A DNA stretch of 64,000 bases from an uncultured Bacteroidales bacterium (GTDB taxonomy: Bacteria > Bacteroidota > Bacteroidia > Bacteroidales > Muribaculaceae): positions 25,672-89,671 of the forward strand of contig CANPDU010000010.1 in assembly GCA_947573135.1 (NCBI GenBank), in the 5' to 3' direction. The notes below the pieces were generated by a model. It searched no databases. It was given only the letters and a program-made list of their open reading frames with translations, and was not told the DNA's origin. Every line of letters starts with the position of its first letter. The first letter of the stretch is position 1. Positions 9,155 to 18,376 of the stretch are shown here, in pieces. The translations under genes and the position numbers were made by a program.

Positions 9155-10675
9155 TTAATAAGGATTTTGAGTGAGAGTGCCGAGAGCCTTGTCGATCTCA
9201 GTCTGAGGAATGGGAAGATATTTCTTGGACTGTGACCAGGTGTTGGTGCGGTAGTCATATTCATCAGGAACGAGTACTGAGGCTGCCTTGCCTGTACGGA
9301 TAAGATCCCAGTAGCGCTTGCCTTCGCCGACGAATTCGAGATGGCGCTCTTCGATGATGTTGTCGACAGTCGCAGGTATTGATGCGAGGCCTGCACGAGT
9401 GCGGACACGGTCGAGATAGGTCTGTGCGCTGCCTGTTCCGGAGACTCCGCTGGCGAGGAGTTCGGCTGCGTTAAGCAGGGTCTCGGAGAAGCGGTAGACG
9501 CGGAGGTTGTTGTTCCAGTTGAGCTGTGCGTCAGCTTTCTGACGGGCGTTGTCGCCTGAATGTGCGGTATATTTCTCGAGGAAGAGGCCTGTGTCCTGAT
9601 AGCGTTTGTTGTAGGTCGCACCTACAGCGGCAGCGTTCCAGCAGGTGGCGTCGCGGCGCACGTCGCCGGCGGCATAGCGGTCGTAGGTCTCCTGACGTAC
9701 GGGACAGAAGCCCCAGCCGTCGTCATGGCCGTCCTCACCGCTGGGCCAGCCGTTTGGGCTGATGAGGGTGGGAAGTACAGTTCCGCCGGCGTTGAGCGGT
9801 CCGTTCCAGCTGCGTATGGCATTGTCGTCGGTGAAATTGACTTCGAAGATAGATTCGGAAGACCATTCACCTTCGGTGCGGAAGATCTGAGCATAGTCGG
9901 GATTGAGGTCGTAGAGACCGCTGTTGATGATTTCGTTCATATATTCGAGAGCCTTGGCGTAGCGGGTCTCGTCGTTCTGATACATTACGATTTCGGCGTA
10001 GAGCATGTAGGCCATCGCTTTTGTCACGCGGCCGACATTGGCGTCGCTTTCTTTCATCGGGAGCTTGTCGAGGGCGATGGCTCCTTCAAGATCGGCGATC
10101 ATGAAATTGTAGATCTCGTCGGCTTTATACTGAGTGCCGAGATAAGGAGCTCCGTCGAAATTCTCTTCGAAGTAGACTACGTTGCCCCAGAATTTCCAGA
10201 GCCAGCTGTAATAGTAGACGCGGAGCACACGCACCTGAGCCTCATAATACTTGGCATTGTCTTCTGAAAGATCGGATACGTCGAACGTGTTCATATAGAA
10301 GATTACGTCGTTGCAGCGTTTGATGCCGCTGTAGGCATCGGTCCACAGACCTGCGATCACGGCGTTGGGCTGAGCTTCGAAATTCATCATGCGGTGCCAG
10401 TTGGCGTTGTCGTTTTTGTCCGAACCGCCAATCCACAGGTCGTCGGCCATGATGTCTGACATAAGGTGAAGCGGATTGTATTCGCCCATAGCCCAGTCGG
10501 GCCAGTGAAGAGGATCGTAAGCAGCCACGACAGCCTCCTGGATATGGGCATCAGTGGTGAAGTATTCTTCGATTGGCTGCTGAGTCGGCGACTGCACCTC
10601 GAGGAATGAGTCGGAGCAGCCTGCGCTCAACATCGCAAGAGCAACTGCAGCTGAAATATATAATTTGCTTTTCAT
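9155..10675 (-). CDS. SusD/RagB family nutrient-binding outer-membrane lipoprotein
   Basis: A 506-residue SusD-like lipoprotein (lipobox SAGC). The protein starts with the typical CSDSFLEVQSPTQ, has the TPR-rich helical body (YYYSWLWKFWGNVVYFEE; YNFMIADLEGAIALDKLP) and ends with the RagB motif RHLEFVGEGKRYWDLIRTG and a PIPQTEID...GTLTQNPY tail. It caps the SusC channel at the cell surface and delivers oligosaccharide to it. The gene follows susC with a 34-bp gap and precedes the glycan-binding lipoprotein by 27 bp, so it is part of one operon. Confidence 0.96.
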   Translation of the reverse strand: MKSKLYISAAVALAMLSAGCSDSFLEVQSPTQQPIEEYFTTDAHIQEAVVAAYDPLHWPDWAMGEYNPLHLMSDIMADDLWIGGSDKNDNANWHRMMNFEAQPNAVIAGLWTDAYSGIKRCNDVIFYMNTFDVSDLSEDNAKYYEAQVRVLRVYYYSWLWKFWGNVVYFEENFDGAPYLGTQYKADEIYNFMIADLEGAIALDKLPMKESDANVGRVTKAMAYMLYAEIVMYQNDETRYAKALEYMNEIINSGLYDLNPDYAQIFRTEGEWSSESIFEVNFTDDNAIRSWNGPLNAGGTVLPTLISPNGWPSGEDGHDDGWGFCPVRQETYDRYAAGDVRRDATCWNAAAVGATYNKRYQDTGLFLEKYTAHSGDNARQKADAQLNWNNNLRVYRFSETLLNAAELLASGVSGTGSAQTYLDRVRTRAGLASIPATVDNIIEERHLEFVGEGKRYWDLIRTGKAASVLVPDEYDYRTNTWSQSKKYLPIPQTEIDKALGTLTQNPY

Positions 10676-10709
10676 TTATTCTGATTTTAGGAATGATGAA
10701 TAGAATTGA

Positions 10710-13700
10710 TTAGAAACCGATATTGAAACCTACTGTCCATACGCGGGCCTGAGGATAGACGCCGTAGTCGATGCCGAGCGAAGTGCCGCCTGACGAGATT
10801 TCGGGGTCGAAGCCGTGATATTTGGTCCATGTGAAGAGGTTCTCGGCAGCTACATAGACGCGGAAGTTGTCGACCGACACTATGCGGGTGAGGTTTTGCG
10901 GGAGAGTGTAGCTGACCATGAGGTTTTTCAGACGGCAGTATGCTCCGTCGTGGATAAGGAGGTCAGAAGACTGCCAGTTGCGGTTGTCGGCGCGGACGAA
11001 ACGCGGAATGCGGTTCGATGTGCCTTCGCCGGTCCAGCGGCCGAGCATCCATGAAGGCAGGTTTGATTCCAGAGCGTCCGTGCGGCGCGTTGCGTCGAAG
11101 ATCTGGTTGCCCCATACGCCCTGGAAGAGAGCGTTGACGGCGATGCCTTTCCATTGCACACCGAGAGTGATGCCGTATGTCCAGTCTGGCATGCCTTTTC
11201 CGAGGTCTGTGCGGTCTTCTTCGGTGATTGCACCGTCGCCGTTGACATCGACAAAGCGGACGTCACCGGGCACTGCATCGGCAAATGTGCCGCCGGTGTA
11301 TTTGGCGTTATAAGCGTCGGCTTCAGCCTGATTCTGGATGATGCCTGCGGTCTTGTAGCCATAGAAGAACGGGAACGGTTTGCCGTTTTCGGCGCGGGTG
11401 ATTGTGCCTGTGCCCTGGAATGAGTCATAGTTGGCATAGCCTTCCTCGTTACCGTATTCGATAAGTTTGTTCTTGAGGTAAGTGAGGTTGCCGCCGACGT
11501 TAACTGTGAAATCGCCGAAGCGGCGGATGAAATTGAGTTCCATTTCAACGCCCTGGTTGTCCATTGTGCCGACGTTGCCGACCGGAACAGACTCGCCCAC
11601 GTATGCCGGAACACTCATGTTCATAAGCATGCCCGTGGTGCGTTTTTTGTAATAGTCAACAGAGAAGCGTATCGAGTTGTCGAGGAACGCGAAGTCAAGA
11701 CCTATGTCAGTCTGGGTTGACTCTTCCCATTTGAGGTTCTTGTTGGGGAGGACGGAAGCCTTCACACCGTTGACAACTTTCTCATCGGTGCCGAATATTG
11801 CGTTGTTGCCGCTGGCTGCGAGAGCTAGAAAAAGGAAGTCGTCGATATTCTCGTTACCGTTCTTACCCCAGGAGAAGCGTACCTTGGTAGAATTCCACCA
11901 TGTCGGGCGGTCTTCGAGGAAGTGTTCGTTTGTCGGGTTCCAGCCCACAGAGAATGACGGGAATGTAGCCCAGTGGTTGTTTGATCCGAAGCGGCTTGAA
12001 CCGTCACGGCGCACGGTTGCCTGAAGCATATAACGTGAGTCGTAGTCATATCCGACGCGGGCGAAGAGCGAAGCAAGTTTGGCTTCGTTGAAAGGAGCGC
12101 CTGCGGCAGTCATGTCGCCGTCGGCTGCGAGGCCGGTCGACGCGTCAATGTATGGACGGTTGGAGTTGATCACATTGTTGCGTGTGCCCTGCACATAAGA
12201 TCCGCGCGATCCTTTGGCTGACTGGCCGAGGAGGACGGACACGTGGTGGAGATCAAAGTCTTTTTCCCAGCTGAGGGTGTTTTCAAGCTGCCATACTGTG
12301 CTCTGGCTCTTAGAGCTTCCTGCGGAAGTGAACGTTGTGAATGAACCCGAGCGGTTGAAGTAAAGCGGAGTGTACCAGTCGCTGCCGTAGAAACTGAGGT
12401 CAGCGCCGTAGCTGATGCGATATTTGATGTTGTCCCAGATCTGGAGTTCGCCGATGAAGTTACCTACGAATTTGTGGCTCCATCCGGTGCTGCCTTTACG
12501 GGCGAGTTCCTGAAGCGGGTTGGCCATTTCCTGATAGTTGCCGAAAGCTTCGGGCACAAGGAAGAGACGTCCGTCGGCACTGTATTCAGATACGTAGTTG
12601 GCGTTCTTTGCATAATAAGCGAGCTGCTGTGCGGCAACGTCGCCTTCGGCATAGGGTGTCAGCATCGGCGAGAGCGAGAGAGCTGATCCGAGCGGAGTGC
12701 CCCAGGTTGAGTTGGTCGAGATGCCTTTGCTCTTGATGCGGGCGTAAGAAGCGTTGACCGAGAGAGTGAATTTGTTGAGGAAGCTGCGGTCTTTGCTTGC
12801 GTCGAACACTGTGTAGGTGTTGTTGGCGCGGAGTGTCAGACGTTCGTAGTTAGAGCGGTTGTAGTTACCGCCGACGATACCGTCCTGAGTGTAGTAGCCG
12901 AGAGAAAGGAAGTAGTTGTTTTTCTCTGTGGCACCGCTGATGCTGACCTGATGGTTCATCACGGGAGCATTGTCGTTGAAGACTGCGTCCTGCCAGTCGA
13001 AACCTTCGCCGTAAGAGTAGGGATTAGCATAAATTATGCCTGAACCGGCGTTGATAGAGCCTTCGTTCATCATCACGGCGTAGTCAGTGGCGTTGAGCAC
13101 ATCGCGGTGTTTCCATGCCGATTGCCAGCCGTAAGAGAAATCATATGTTATCTTGGCGTTGCCTTTGTTGCCGCTCTTGGTTGTGACGAGGATCACACCG
13201 TTGGCGGCACGTGCGCCGTAGACAGCGCCTGAAGCGGCGTCTTTGAGCACTTCGATCGACGCGATGTCGGCAGGGTTGAGGTAGTCAAGACCTCCTTCGA
13301 TAGGCATTCCGTCGACGATGTAGAGAGGCTCGGAGTTGTTGATGGTGCCGATACCGCGGACGCGGACACGGGCTGCCTCACCGGGCTGACCTGAAGCCGA
13401 AGTGACGGTTACGCCTGATGTAAGACCTTTGAGGGCGTTGTCCATGCGGACAGGGGCTGTTGTGGCGAGCTTGTCTTCGTCGATGCTCGAAATGGCAGCG
13501 GTGACAACGCTCTTTTTCTGTGTGCCGTAACCGATTACAACTACGTCGTCAAGGACATTTGTGTCTTCGTCGAGAGTAATTGTCTGGTTGTTGTTGCTTT
13601 CGCTGGCGATAAAGTCGGCCGGACGATAGCCAACGTACGAAACAATGATTTTTGCTCCTTCGGGTGCGATGATACGGAAAAGTCCGTCAATATCCGTTAA

Positions 13701-13853
13701 GACTCCGTTTTTAGAGCCTTCGACTGTGACACTGGCTCCGATCAGCGGTTCGCCGTCCGATCGACCCAGAACTGTTCCGCTCACTGTGATGTCTTTGGCC
13801 ATTGCGCCGAGACATGCAGTCAGAGCAAGAAAAAAGCATAGCAATTTTTTCAT
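10710..13853 (-). CDS. SusC/RagA family TonB-linked outer-membrane transporter
   Basis: A 1047-residue TonB-dependent importer. It has a signal peptide, an N-terminal carboxypeptidase-regulatory-like domain (about residues 22-100), then the SusC plug with VVVIGYGTQKK, GTINNSEPLYIVDG and IEVLKDAASGAVYGARAANGVI, and a 22-strand barrel ending in VGFNIGF. It imports oligosaccharides across the outer membrane with TonB energy. There is no obvious N-terminal STN (anti-sigma-interacting) domain, so control by a sigma/anti-sigma pair is unlikely. It is the second gene of the operon, after GH16. Confidence 0.97.
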   Translation of the reverse strand: MKKLLCFFLALTACLGAMAKDITVSGTVLGRSDGEPLIGASVTVEGSKNGVLTDIDGLFRIIAPEGAKIIVSYVGYRPADFIASESNNNQTITLDEDTNVLDDVVVIGYGTQKKSVVTAAISSIDEDKLATTAPVRMDNALKGLTSGVTVTSASGQPGEAARVRVRGIGTINNSEPLYIVDGMPIEGGLDYLNPADIASIEVLKDAASGAVYGARAANGVILVTTKSGNKGNAKITYDFSYGWQSAWKHRDVLNATDYAVMMNEGSINAGSGIIYANPYSYGEGFDWQDAVFNDNAPVMNHQVSISGATEKNNYFLSLGYYTQDGIVGGNYNRSNYERLTLRANNTYTVFDASKDRSFLNKFTLSVNASYARIKSKGISTNSTWGTPLGSALSLSPMLTPYAEGDVAAQQLAYYAKNANYVSEYSADGRLFLVPEAFGNYQEMANPLQELARKGSTGWSHKFVGNFIGELQIWDNIKYRISYGADLSFYGSDWYTPLYFNRSGSFTTFTSAGSSKSQSTVWQLENTLSWEKDFDLHHVSVLLGQSAKGSRGSYVQGTRNNVINSNRPYIDASTGLAADGDMTAAGAPFNEAKLASLFARVGYDYDSRYMLQATVRRDGSSRFGSNNHWATFPSFSVGWNPTNEHFLEDRPTWWNSTKVRFSWGKNGNENIDDFLFLALAASGNNAIFGTDEKVVNGVKASVLPNKNLKWEESTQTDIGLDFAFLDNSIRFSVDYYKKRTTGMLMNMSVPAYVGESVPVGNVGTMDNQGVEMELNFIRRFGDFTVNVGGNLTYLKNKLIEYGNEEGYANYDSFQGTGTITRAENGKPFPFFYGYKTAGIIQNQAEADAYNAKYTGGTFADAVPGDVRFVDVNGDGAITEEDRTDLGKGMPDWTYGITLGVQWKGIAVNALFQGVWGNQIFDATRRTDALESNLPSWMLGRWTGEGTSNRIPRFVRADNRNWQSSDLLIHDGAYCRLKNLMVSYTLPQNLTRIVSVDNFRVYVAAENLFTWTKYHGFDPEISSGGTSLGIDYGVYPQARVWTVGFNIGF

Positions 13854-13886
13854 GGGATGAAACTTGATTAGTTATGATAAATAGAA

Positions 13887-15266
13887 TTAGTATTTCTGAA
13901 ATATTCTCACGTAGTCGATCATGTAAGTTGCCGGCAACGCAGATTCGTCGACACCGTTCATGCCGCCCCATGATCCTCCCCAGGCGAGGTTTAGAATAGG
14001 ATGGAACGGTTTGTCGAACGGCCATGTGTTCTGATCGTTTTTCTTGTCGTTGGCGAAATAGAAGAGCTGTTTACCGTCGACAAATGTGCGGATGAAATCC
14101 GGTGTCCATTCGAGTGCGTAGGTGTGGAACTCGTCCTCGGCGCCTGCGGTGAAGCGTTCGGCCGTTTTCTGAGTGCCTATGGTGTGGTTATAGGCTGTGC
14201 AGTGGATTGATGAGGATGTATAGTTGGGATTTGTGCCGACTTCTTCCATTATGTCGATCTCGCCGCAATGAGGCCAGTTGCCTCCGTCAGCCGGCATCAT
14301 CCAGAATGCGGGCCATGTGCCTTTGCCTTTAGGCAGTTTAAGGCGAGCTTCGAAGTAACCGTATAGCCAGAGATCTTTGGTGTTGAGTCTGGCGGAGATC
14401 ACCTGACTGCCTGATTTGCGCGCGGTGATGTTGAGGACACCGCCGATGATTTCTGCGGTCTTGTCGTTGCCGAGCGCACCTGCGACATAGCGTTGCAGTT
14501 CATTGTTAACGAAGCCGGGAGCCCATTCGTCGTAATACCACTTGGAAAGATCGGGCGAGCTGCCGTCCGGGGTGTTGAATTCGTCGTTCCAGACAAGGGT
14601 ATATCCGTCAGGGGTTTCGATCTTGTCGGAGTATTGTGTTACGGTTATATCGGCAGATTTATTTCCTCCGTCGACAGTCAGTTGTAATTTGCGGTTCTCG
14701 CTTGTGTCATTGGATTTGCAGACAAATGTGATCAACGTTTCGCCGGCATCGCCTTTTACCGGACTTACAGAGATCCATTCGGCGGGGGTAAAAATAAGCT
14801 GCCATGCAATGTTGGCATTGACTGTGACAGTGGCTGTGCCGCCTTGTGCGCCGAAATTCAGAACGCCGGTGCTTGGCATAACTGATGGCGACGGAGTCTG
14901 GGTCACCGTAATCTTTTTAGAGGTTTTGCCTGAAGAGACAGTCAGCACGGTTTGGCGCTCAATAGCCTCGGTATTAGCTTCGATCGAAAGGCTGATTTCT
15001 GTCGGAGTGTTTTTAAGGCCGCCTGACGGGAAGCATTTACACCATGAAGCGTCGGAAGTTATACTCCAGTCGGCGTTCGCACTGACCGAAATCTTTGTGC
15101 TCGTGGTTTCGTTTGTGACGTCGATATTGTCGGGTGAGACATTGATTACGACATCCTGATTGTTGTTTGCAGGCTCGTCGCTGTCACTGCCTGAACAGGC
15201 GCATGCGCTTATCAGGGCTAATGAGATAAGGCTTAGATAGAAGAATGCACTGATTGTTTTAGTCAT
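13887..15266 (-). CDS. Glycoside hydrolase family 16 lipoprotein with BACON domains
   Basis: A 459-residue secreted beta-glucanase. The ATG at 15266 gives a lipoprotein signal (CACS) and replaces an earlier in-frame start that would add 39 non-signal residues. Two BACON-like domains (about residues 40-125 and 130-215) precede the GH16 jelly-roll. The catalytic motif GEIDIMEEVG contains both active-site glutamates, and the extra residue between them is typical of laminarinase-type (beta-1,3) members. It would cut beta-1,3- or mixed-linkage glucan at the cell surface before import. It is the first structural gene of the locus, 33 bp upstream of susC. Confidence 0.93.
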   Translation of the reverse strand: MTKTISAFFYLSLISLALISACACSGSDSDEPANNNQDVVINVSPDNIDVTNETTSTKISVSANADWSITSDASWCKCFPSGGLKNTPTEISLSIEANTEAIERQTVLTVSSGKTSKKITVTQTPSPSVMPSTGVLNFGAQGGTATVTVNANIAWQLIFTPAEWISVSPVKGDAGETLITFVCKSNDTSENRKLQLTVDGGNKSADITVTQYSDKIETPDGYTLVWNDEFNTPDGSSPDLSKWYYDEWAPGFVNNELQRYVAGALGNDKTAEIIGGVLNITARKSGSQVISARLNTKDLWLYGYFEARLKLPKGKGTWPAFWMMPADGGNWPHCGEIDIMEEVGTNPNYTSSSIHCTAYNHTIGTQKTAERFTAGAEDEFHTYALEWTPDFIRTFVDGKQLFYFANDKKNDQNTWPFDKPFHPILNLAWGGSWGGMNGVDESALPATYMIDYVRIFQKY

Positions 15267-15401
15267 TATTTTTAAGGTAATTTTTGAATTTTGATTCTGA
15301 TTGGTTATGGGGAGGTGACGAAAAAATCGGCGATTGATTTCGTTTACAAAATTAGGGTGCAAAAATCTCCGTCGTGCATACAAGTAAAGTCATGCGGTAA
15401 A

Positions 15402-15429
15402 TATGGTATTAGGTAAGTATATGGTATTA
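15402..15429. promoter_or_regulatory. Direct repeats upstream of the GH16-SusCD operon
   Basis: TATGGTATTA occurs at 15402-15411 and 15420-15429, an 18-bp period close to two helical turns. On the minus strand this lies upstream of a TAATTTTG -7-like element (15354-15347) and about 140 bp from the GH16 start. It is a candidate activator site. The rest of the 271-bp gap shows nothing else except the out-of-frame tail of the upstream regulator gene. Confidence 0.4.
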
Positions 15430-15537
15430 AGGCTTATATGTAATGAAAGACGTAAGTTTTACAGGCGTGTTTTTAATTGCAAGGGGACTGATTTTGTGTT
15501 TTCAAGAGCGTTTAAAACTGAAATTTCCCGAGAGATT

Positions 15538-17199
15538 TCACGGCTTCAGCGAAAGATTCTTTGGGTATTGCTGCTTTGTTGCGATATTATATACAGTCTG
15601 GGGCGAACAATGGAGCAGCGATGCTATTTTGACAGAGTCACTGATGCCGAGGCGAACCAAAGCGTAGATACGCAACTTGGTGTTGAGTTCTCCGGGCTTC
15701 ACACAGATTTGTTCTTCCGGCCTTAACAGAGAATTGAAATCTTTTACGAAGTCAGGATAGATATTAAGAAAAAGTTTGTCGAAACTCTGATAGAATTGTT
15801 TTAGTTCGTCGCCGGTGACAGCCGGACTTGATGCTTCCTCACGTAATTCTTTCCACATGTTTGTTCGTGCAAGGCGGCCTATTGTTTTTCTGAAAGCTTC
15901 GAGTTTGTCGATATATGTCGAGCATAGAGCAAACGTAGCGCCGATACATTCCTCTTTGACATAGTTGGCCTCTTTAAGGGCGTTGTTTATATGTCCGATC
16001 CTGGCATTGGCCTGCTGCAGCTCTTCGAGGGTCTTCTTTTCTTGCTCCCTTGACATGGAAAGTTCCTCGAGGTTTGAATTTAGTCTGACATTGACCTGCT
16101 GTAGCTGACGTCTTGACCGCGACAGTTTACGGCTTCGGTTGACTATTATCAGTGTCAGGATCACAAGCATGATCAATGCGAGAAATATTATCTGAGTTGT
16201 ATAACGGAGTCTCTCGCCCGCTTTGTGGAGCTGATAGAGATATCGCTGGTGAACGCGTGCTTCGGTCGTGGACAGTGATGCGGCTCTGACGAAGTTTGGG
16301 AGTGCGAGAGCCTGAAGTTTACAATAGGTTATGTAGCGGTAGGCGCGGTCTATGTCGCCCTGAGAAAGGAGAATGCTCGACAGCTCTTCAAGCGACGCAA
16401 TGTCGCGGTTGTCAATTTTTATATCGGCTATGCCCGACAATATGAGATACTTGACATGGTTGGCTTCGTCGCCCAGGTCACTATAAAGCCGCGAAAGAGC
16501 GTATGCATGCATCGCATCTGTGCGGGAATCAAGCGACGAAGACTCGATTGCTACGATAAGCTCGTCAATAACGGCCGTGCTCTCATCGGGGCGTCCGAAT
16601 TTAGCCGAGGCTTTATGCCATAGGTAGAGTGGATTGTCGGGCGTCATATTGATAAATGCAGAGTCTTCGAGAGCATGACTTCGCTCGGAGTAGTTTTCAG
16701 TTCCCTCAGTACGGTACTCTGTCAGCTGACCAAGGTGTGAATAAAGATATGATTTCTGCCGGTAATATAAGCAGAGTACCGGTTTGGAGAGTTTTGCCGG
16801 ATCTATTGAAGCGAGTTCATCATTGGCGTCTTTGAGCTGTCCCATGACAGTGAGGACAAAAGAACGGTTGATCTTCCATTCGTCTTGCCACTCTTTGTTG
16901 CCGAGCATACGGGCAAGCGCGAGGTTCTCATCGACATAATGCATCGCTGAGTCGGCGTTGTAGACAAAATATTCGTCGTAGAGGCGCCGGTTGTGCCAAT
17001 AGCGTTCTTCCGGAGTATGCTTGTTCGTTCCTGCCCGCTTGATGTCATTGATTTTGGCGAGCTTAAGCTTGTGGTAATATTGTTGGTTGTCTAAGACCGA
17101 ATCCAACTTCGAATAGAGTTCGGCAAAGTCAATTTCTCCCTGAGCACTGATGCCAAGGGAAACGGTGATAATGGCTATAAGTAGAAATGCGAATCTCAT
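15538..17199 (-). CDS. DUF6377-type membrane-spanning regulator, C-terminus frameshifted
   Basis: A 553-residue protein: signal peptide (ATG at 17199), TPR-like periplasmic region, one transmembrane helix (IIFLALIMLVILTLIIVNRS), a coiled coil (about residues 340-400) and a cytoplasmic domain with a LuxR-like helix-turn-helix (IASLLHCSPQTVYN). Bacteroidota proteins of this build sit next to SusCD loci and probably regulate them. After QTVYN the reading frame departs from the family and stops after 15 more residues. In another frame the DNA continues as RNKAAIPKESFAEAVKSLG and stops at 15522, which resembles the usual family ending. A small deletion has probably broken the recognition helix region. 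Confidence 0.75.
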   Translation of the reverse strand: MRFAFLLIAIITVSLGISAQGEIDFAELYSKLDSVLDNQQYYHKLKLAKINDIKRAGTNKHTPEERYWHNRRLYDEYFVYNADSAMHYVDENLALARMLGNKEWQDEWKINRSFVLTVMGQLKDANDELASIDPAKLSKPVLCLYYRQKSYLYSHLGQLTEYRTEGTENYSERSHALEDSAFINMTPDNPLYLWHKASAKFGRPDESTAVIDELIVAIESSSLDSRTDAMHAYALSRLYSDLGDEANHVKYLILSGIADIKIDNRDIASLEELSSILLSQGDIDRAYRYITYCKLQALALPNFVRAASLSTTEARVHQRYLYQLHKAGERLRYTTQIIFLALIMLVILTLIIVNRSRKLSRSRRQLQQVNVRLNSNLEELSMSREQEKKTLEELQQANARIGHINNALKEANYVKEECIGATFALCSTYIDKLEAFRKTIGRLARTNMWKELREEASSPAVTGDELKQFYQSFDKLFLNIYPDFVKDFNSLLRPEEQICVKPGELNTKLRIYALVRLGISDSVKIASLLHCSPQTVYNIATKQQYPKNLSLKP

Positions 17200-17301
17200 G
17201 TTCGGTATGATGATTGCTCGGATAGTATTTAAGGTTAGAGCCATATAGGCTTTGGTAGATTTCTGAATGTTCTATGATGCAAAGTTAATTAAAAATTGAC
17301 A

Positions 17302-17334
17302 TTCTTTGATTATATTCGAAATATAATCAAAGAA
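17302..17334. promoter_or_regulatory. 33-bp perfect palindrome upstream of the DUF6377 regulator gene
   Basis: The 15-bp arms (TTCTTTGATTATATT and its complement) flank a CGA centre. On the minus strand it lies 14 bp upstream of a TAACTTTG -7 element (17287-17280), so it covers the promoter spacer and -33 region of the regulator gene. It is a strong operator candidate. It could instead be a second hairpin for cysK transcripts. Confidence 0.45.
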
Positions 17335-17336
17335 AA

Positions 17337-17367
17337 AGCCTGATTCTTTTTATTAAAAAATCAGGCT
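17337..17367 (-). terminator. cysK terminator
   Basis: AGCCTGATT and AATCAGGCT arms; on the minus strand the stem is followed by TTTTTC. It begins about 25 bp downstream of the cysK stop at 17393. Confidence 0.85.
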
Positions 17368-17392
17368 AAATGCGTTTGTCTCGGCTTTGAAA

Positions 17393-18343
17393 TCAGTCGA
17401 GCGGGTATTCTTCACGAGCAAAAAGGACTGTCGAGAGATAGCGTTCTCCTGTGTCGGGAAGAAGAGCGACAATCGTCTTGCCTTTATTTTCAGGGCATCG
17501 TGCTATTCCGAGAGCGGCCCATAGAGAAGCTCCCGAAGAAACGCCGGCAAGGACGCCTTCGTATTGTGCTAGCATGCGGGCGCCGCGGATGGCATCATCA
17601 TCCGTGACATCGATCACGCCGTCGATGACCGACGGATCGTAGTTGGCCGGAACGAAGCCCGCGCCGATGCCCTGTATACGGTGTGGACCGGCCGGATGTC
17701 CGGTCAGAACTGCCGAAGAGGCCGGTTCGACGGCTATAGCTTTGACCGACGGATTATGGCGCTTGAGAGTGGCGGCTGTGCCGCTGATTGTGCCTCCTGT
17801 GCCGACGCCGGCCACGAAAATGTCGACTGCGCCGTCGGTGTCACGCCATATTTCTTCGCCTGTCGAACGCCGGTGAGCTTCGGGATTGGCCGGATTGTCA
17901 AACTGCTGAAGGATGACTGCTCCGGAATTTTCATCGCGAAGACTTTCTGCTTTGGCGATGGCGCCCTTCATGCCTTCGTTGCCAGGCGTGAGCACAAGAG
18001 TAGCTCCGAGAGCCTTGAGCAGGTTCTGGCGTTCGACACTCATGGTGTCGGGCATTGTCAGCACAAGCCGGTAGCCTTTGACCGACGCGACCCATGCCAG
18101 ACCGATGCCGGTGTTGCCGCTTGTCGGCTCTATAATCATGGCTCCCGGTTTGAGTGCCCCGCAGCGTTCGGCATCCTCGATCATGGAGAGTGCCACGCGG
18201 TCTTTGACACTTCCGCCGGGATTAAATGACTCAAGTTTTACAAGCAGACGGGCCTGAAGGCCTTCTGCTTTCTCGATATTTTTCACTTCAAGAAGCGGCG
18301 TCGCGCCGATCAGTTCTGTAAGACTGGAATATATCTTTGACAT
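17393..18343 (-). CDS. cysK: Cysteine synthase A (O-acetylserine sulfhydrylase)
   Basis: A 316-residue PLP enzyme that converts O-acetylserine and sulfide to cysteine. Visible landmarks are LIGATPLLEVKN, the PLP lysine in NPGGSVKDR, the substrate loop TSGNTGIG, the phosphate-binding GVGTGGTISG and a C-terminal SSGA motif. The length fits the family. It lies 33 bp downstream of serine acetyltransferase on the same strand, giving a two-step cysteine operon, and ends at a clear terminator. Confidence 0.96.
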   Translation of the reverse strand: MSKIYSSLTELIGATPLLEVKNIEKAEGLQARLLVKLESFNPGGSVKDRVALSMIEDAERCGALKPGAMIIEPTSGNTGIGLAWVASVKGYRLVLTMPDTMSVERQNLLKALGATLVLTPGNEGMKGAIAKAESLRDENSGAVILQQFDNPANPEAHRRSTGEEIWRDTDGAVDIFVAGVGTGGTISGTAATLKRHNPSVKAIAVEPASSAVLTGHPAGPHRIQGIGAGFVPANYDPSVIDGVIDVTDDDAIRGARMLAQYEGVLAGVSSGASLWAALGIARCPENKGKTIVALLPDTGERYLSTVLFAREEYPLD

Positions 18344-18376
18344 AATTTATATTGATTGTTTTGCGGTTGACTATGT

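Noticed and set aside
9560..10267. 235-codon open frame opposite the SusD gene, and similar ones opposite the SusC and binding-lipoprotein genes
   Set aside because: They lie wholly opposite confident genes and have Val/Glu/Gly-rich products without domains.
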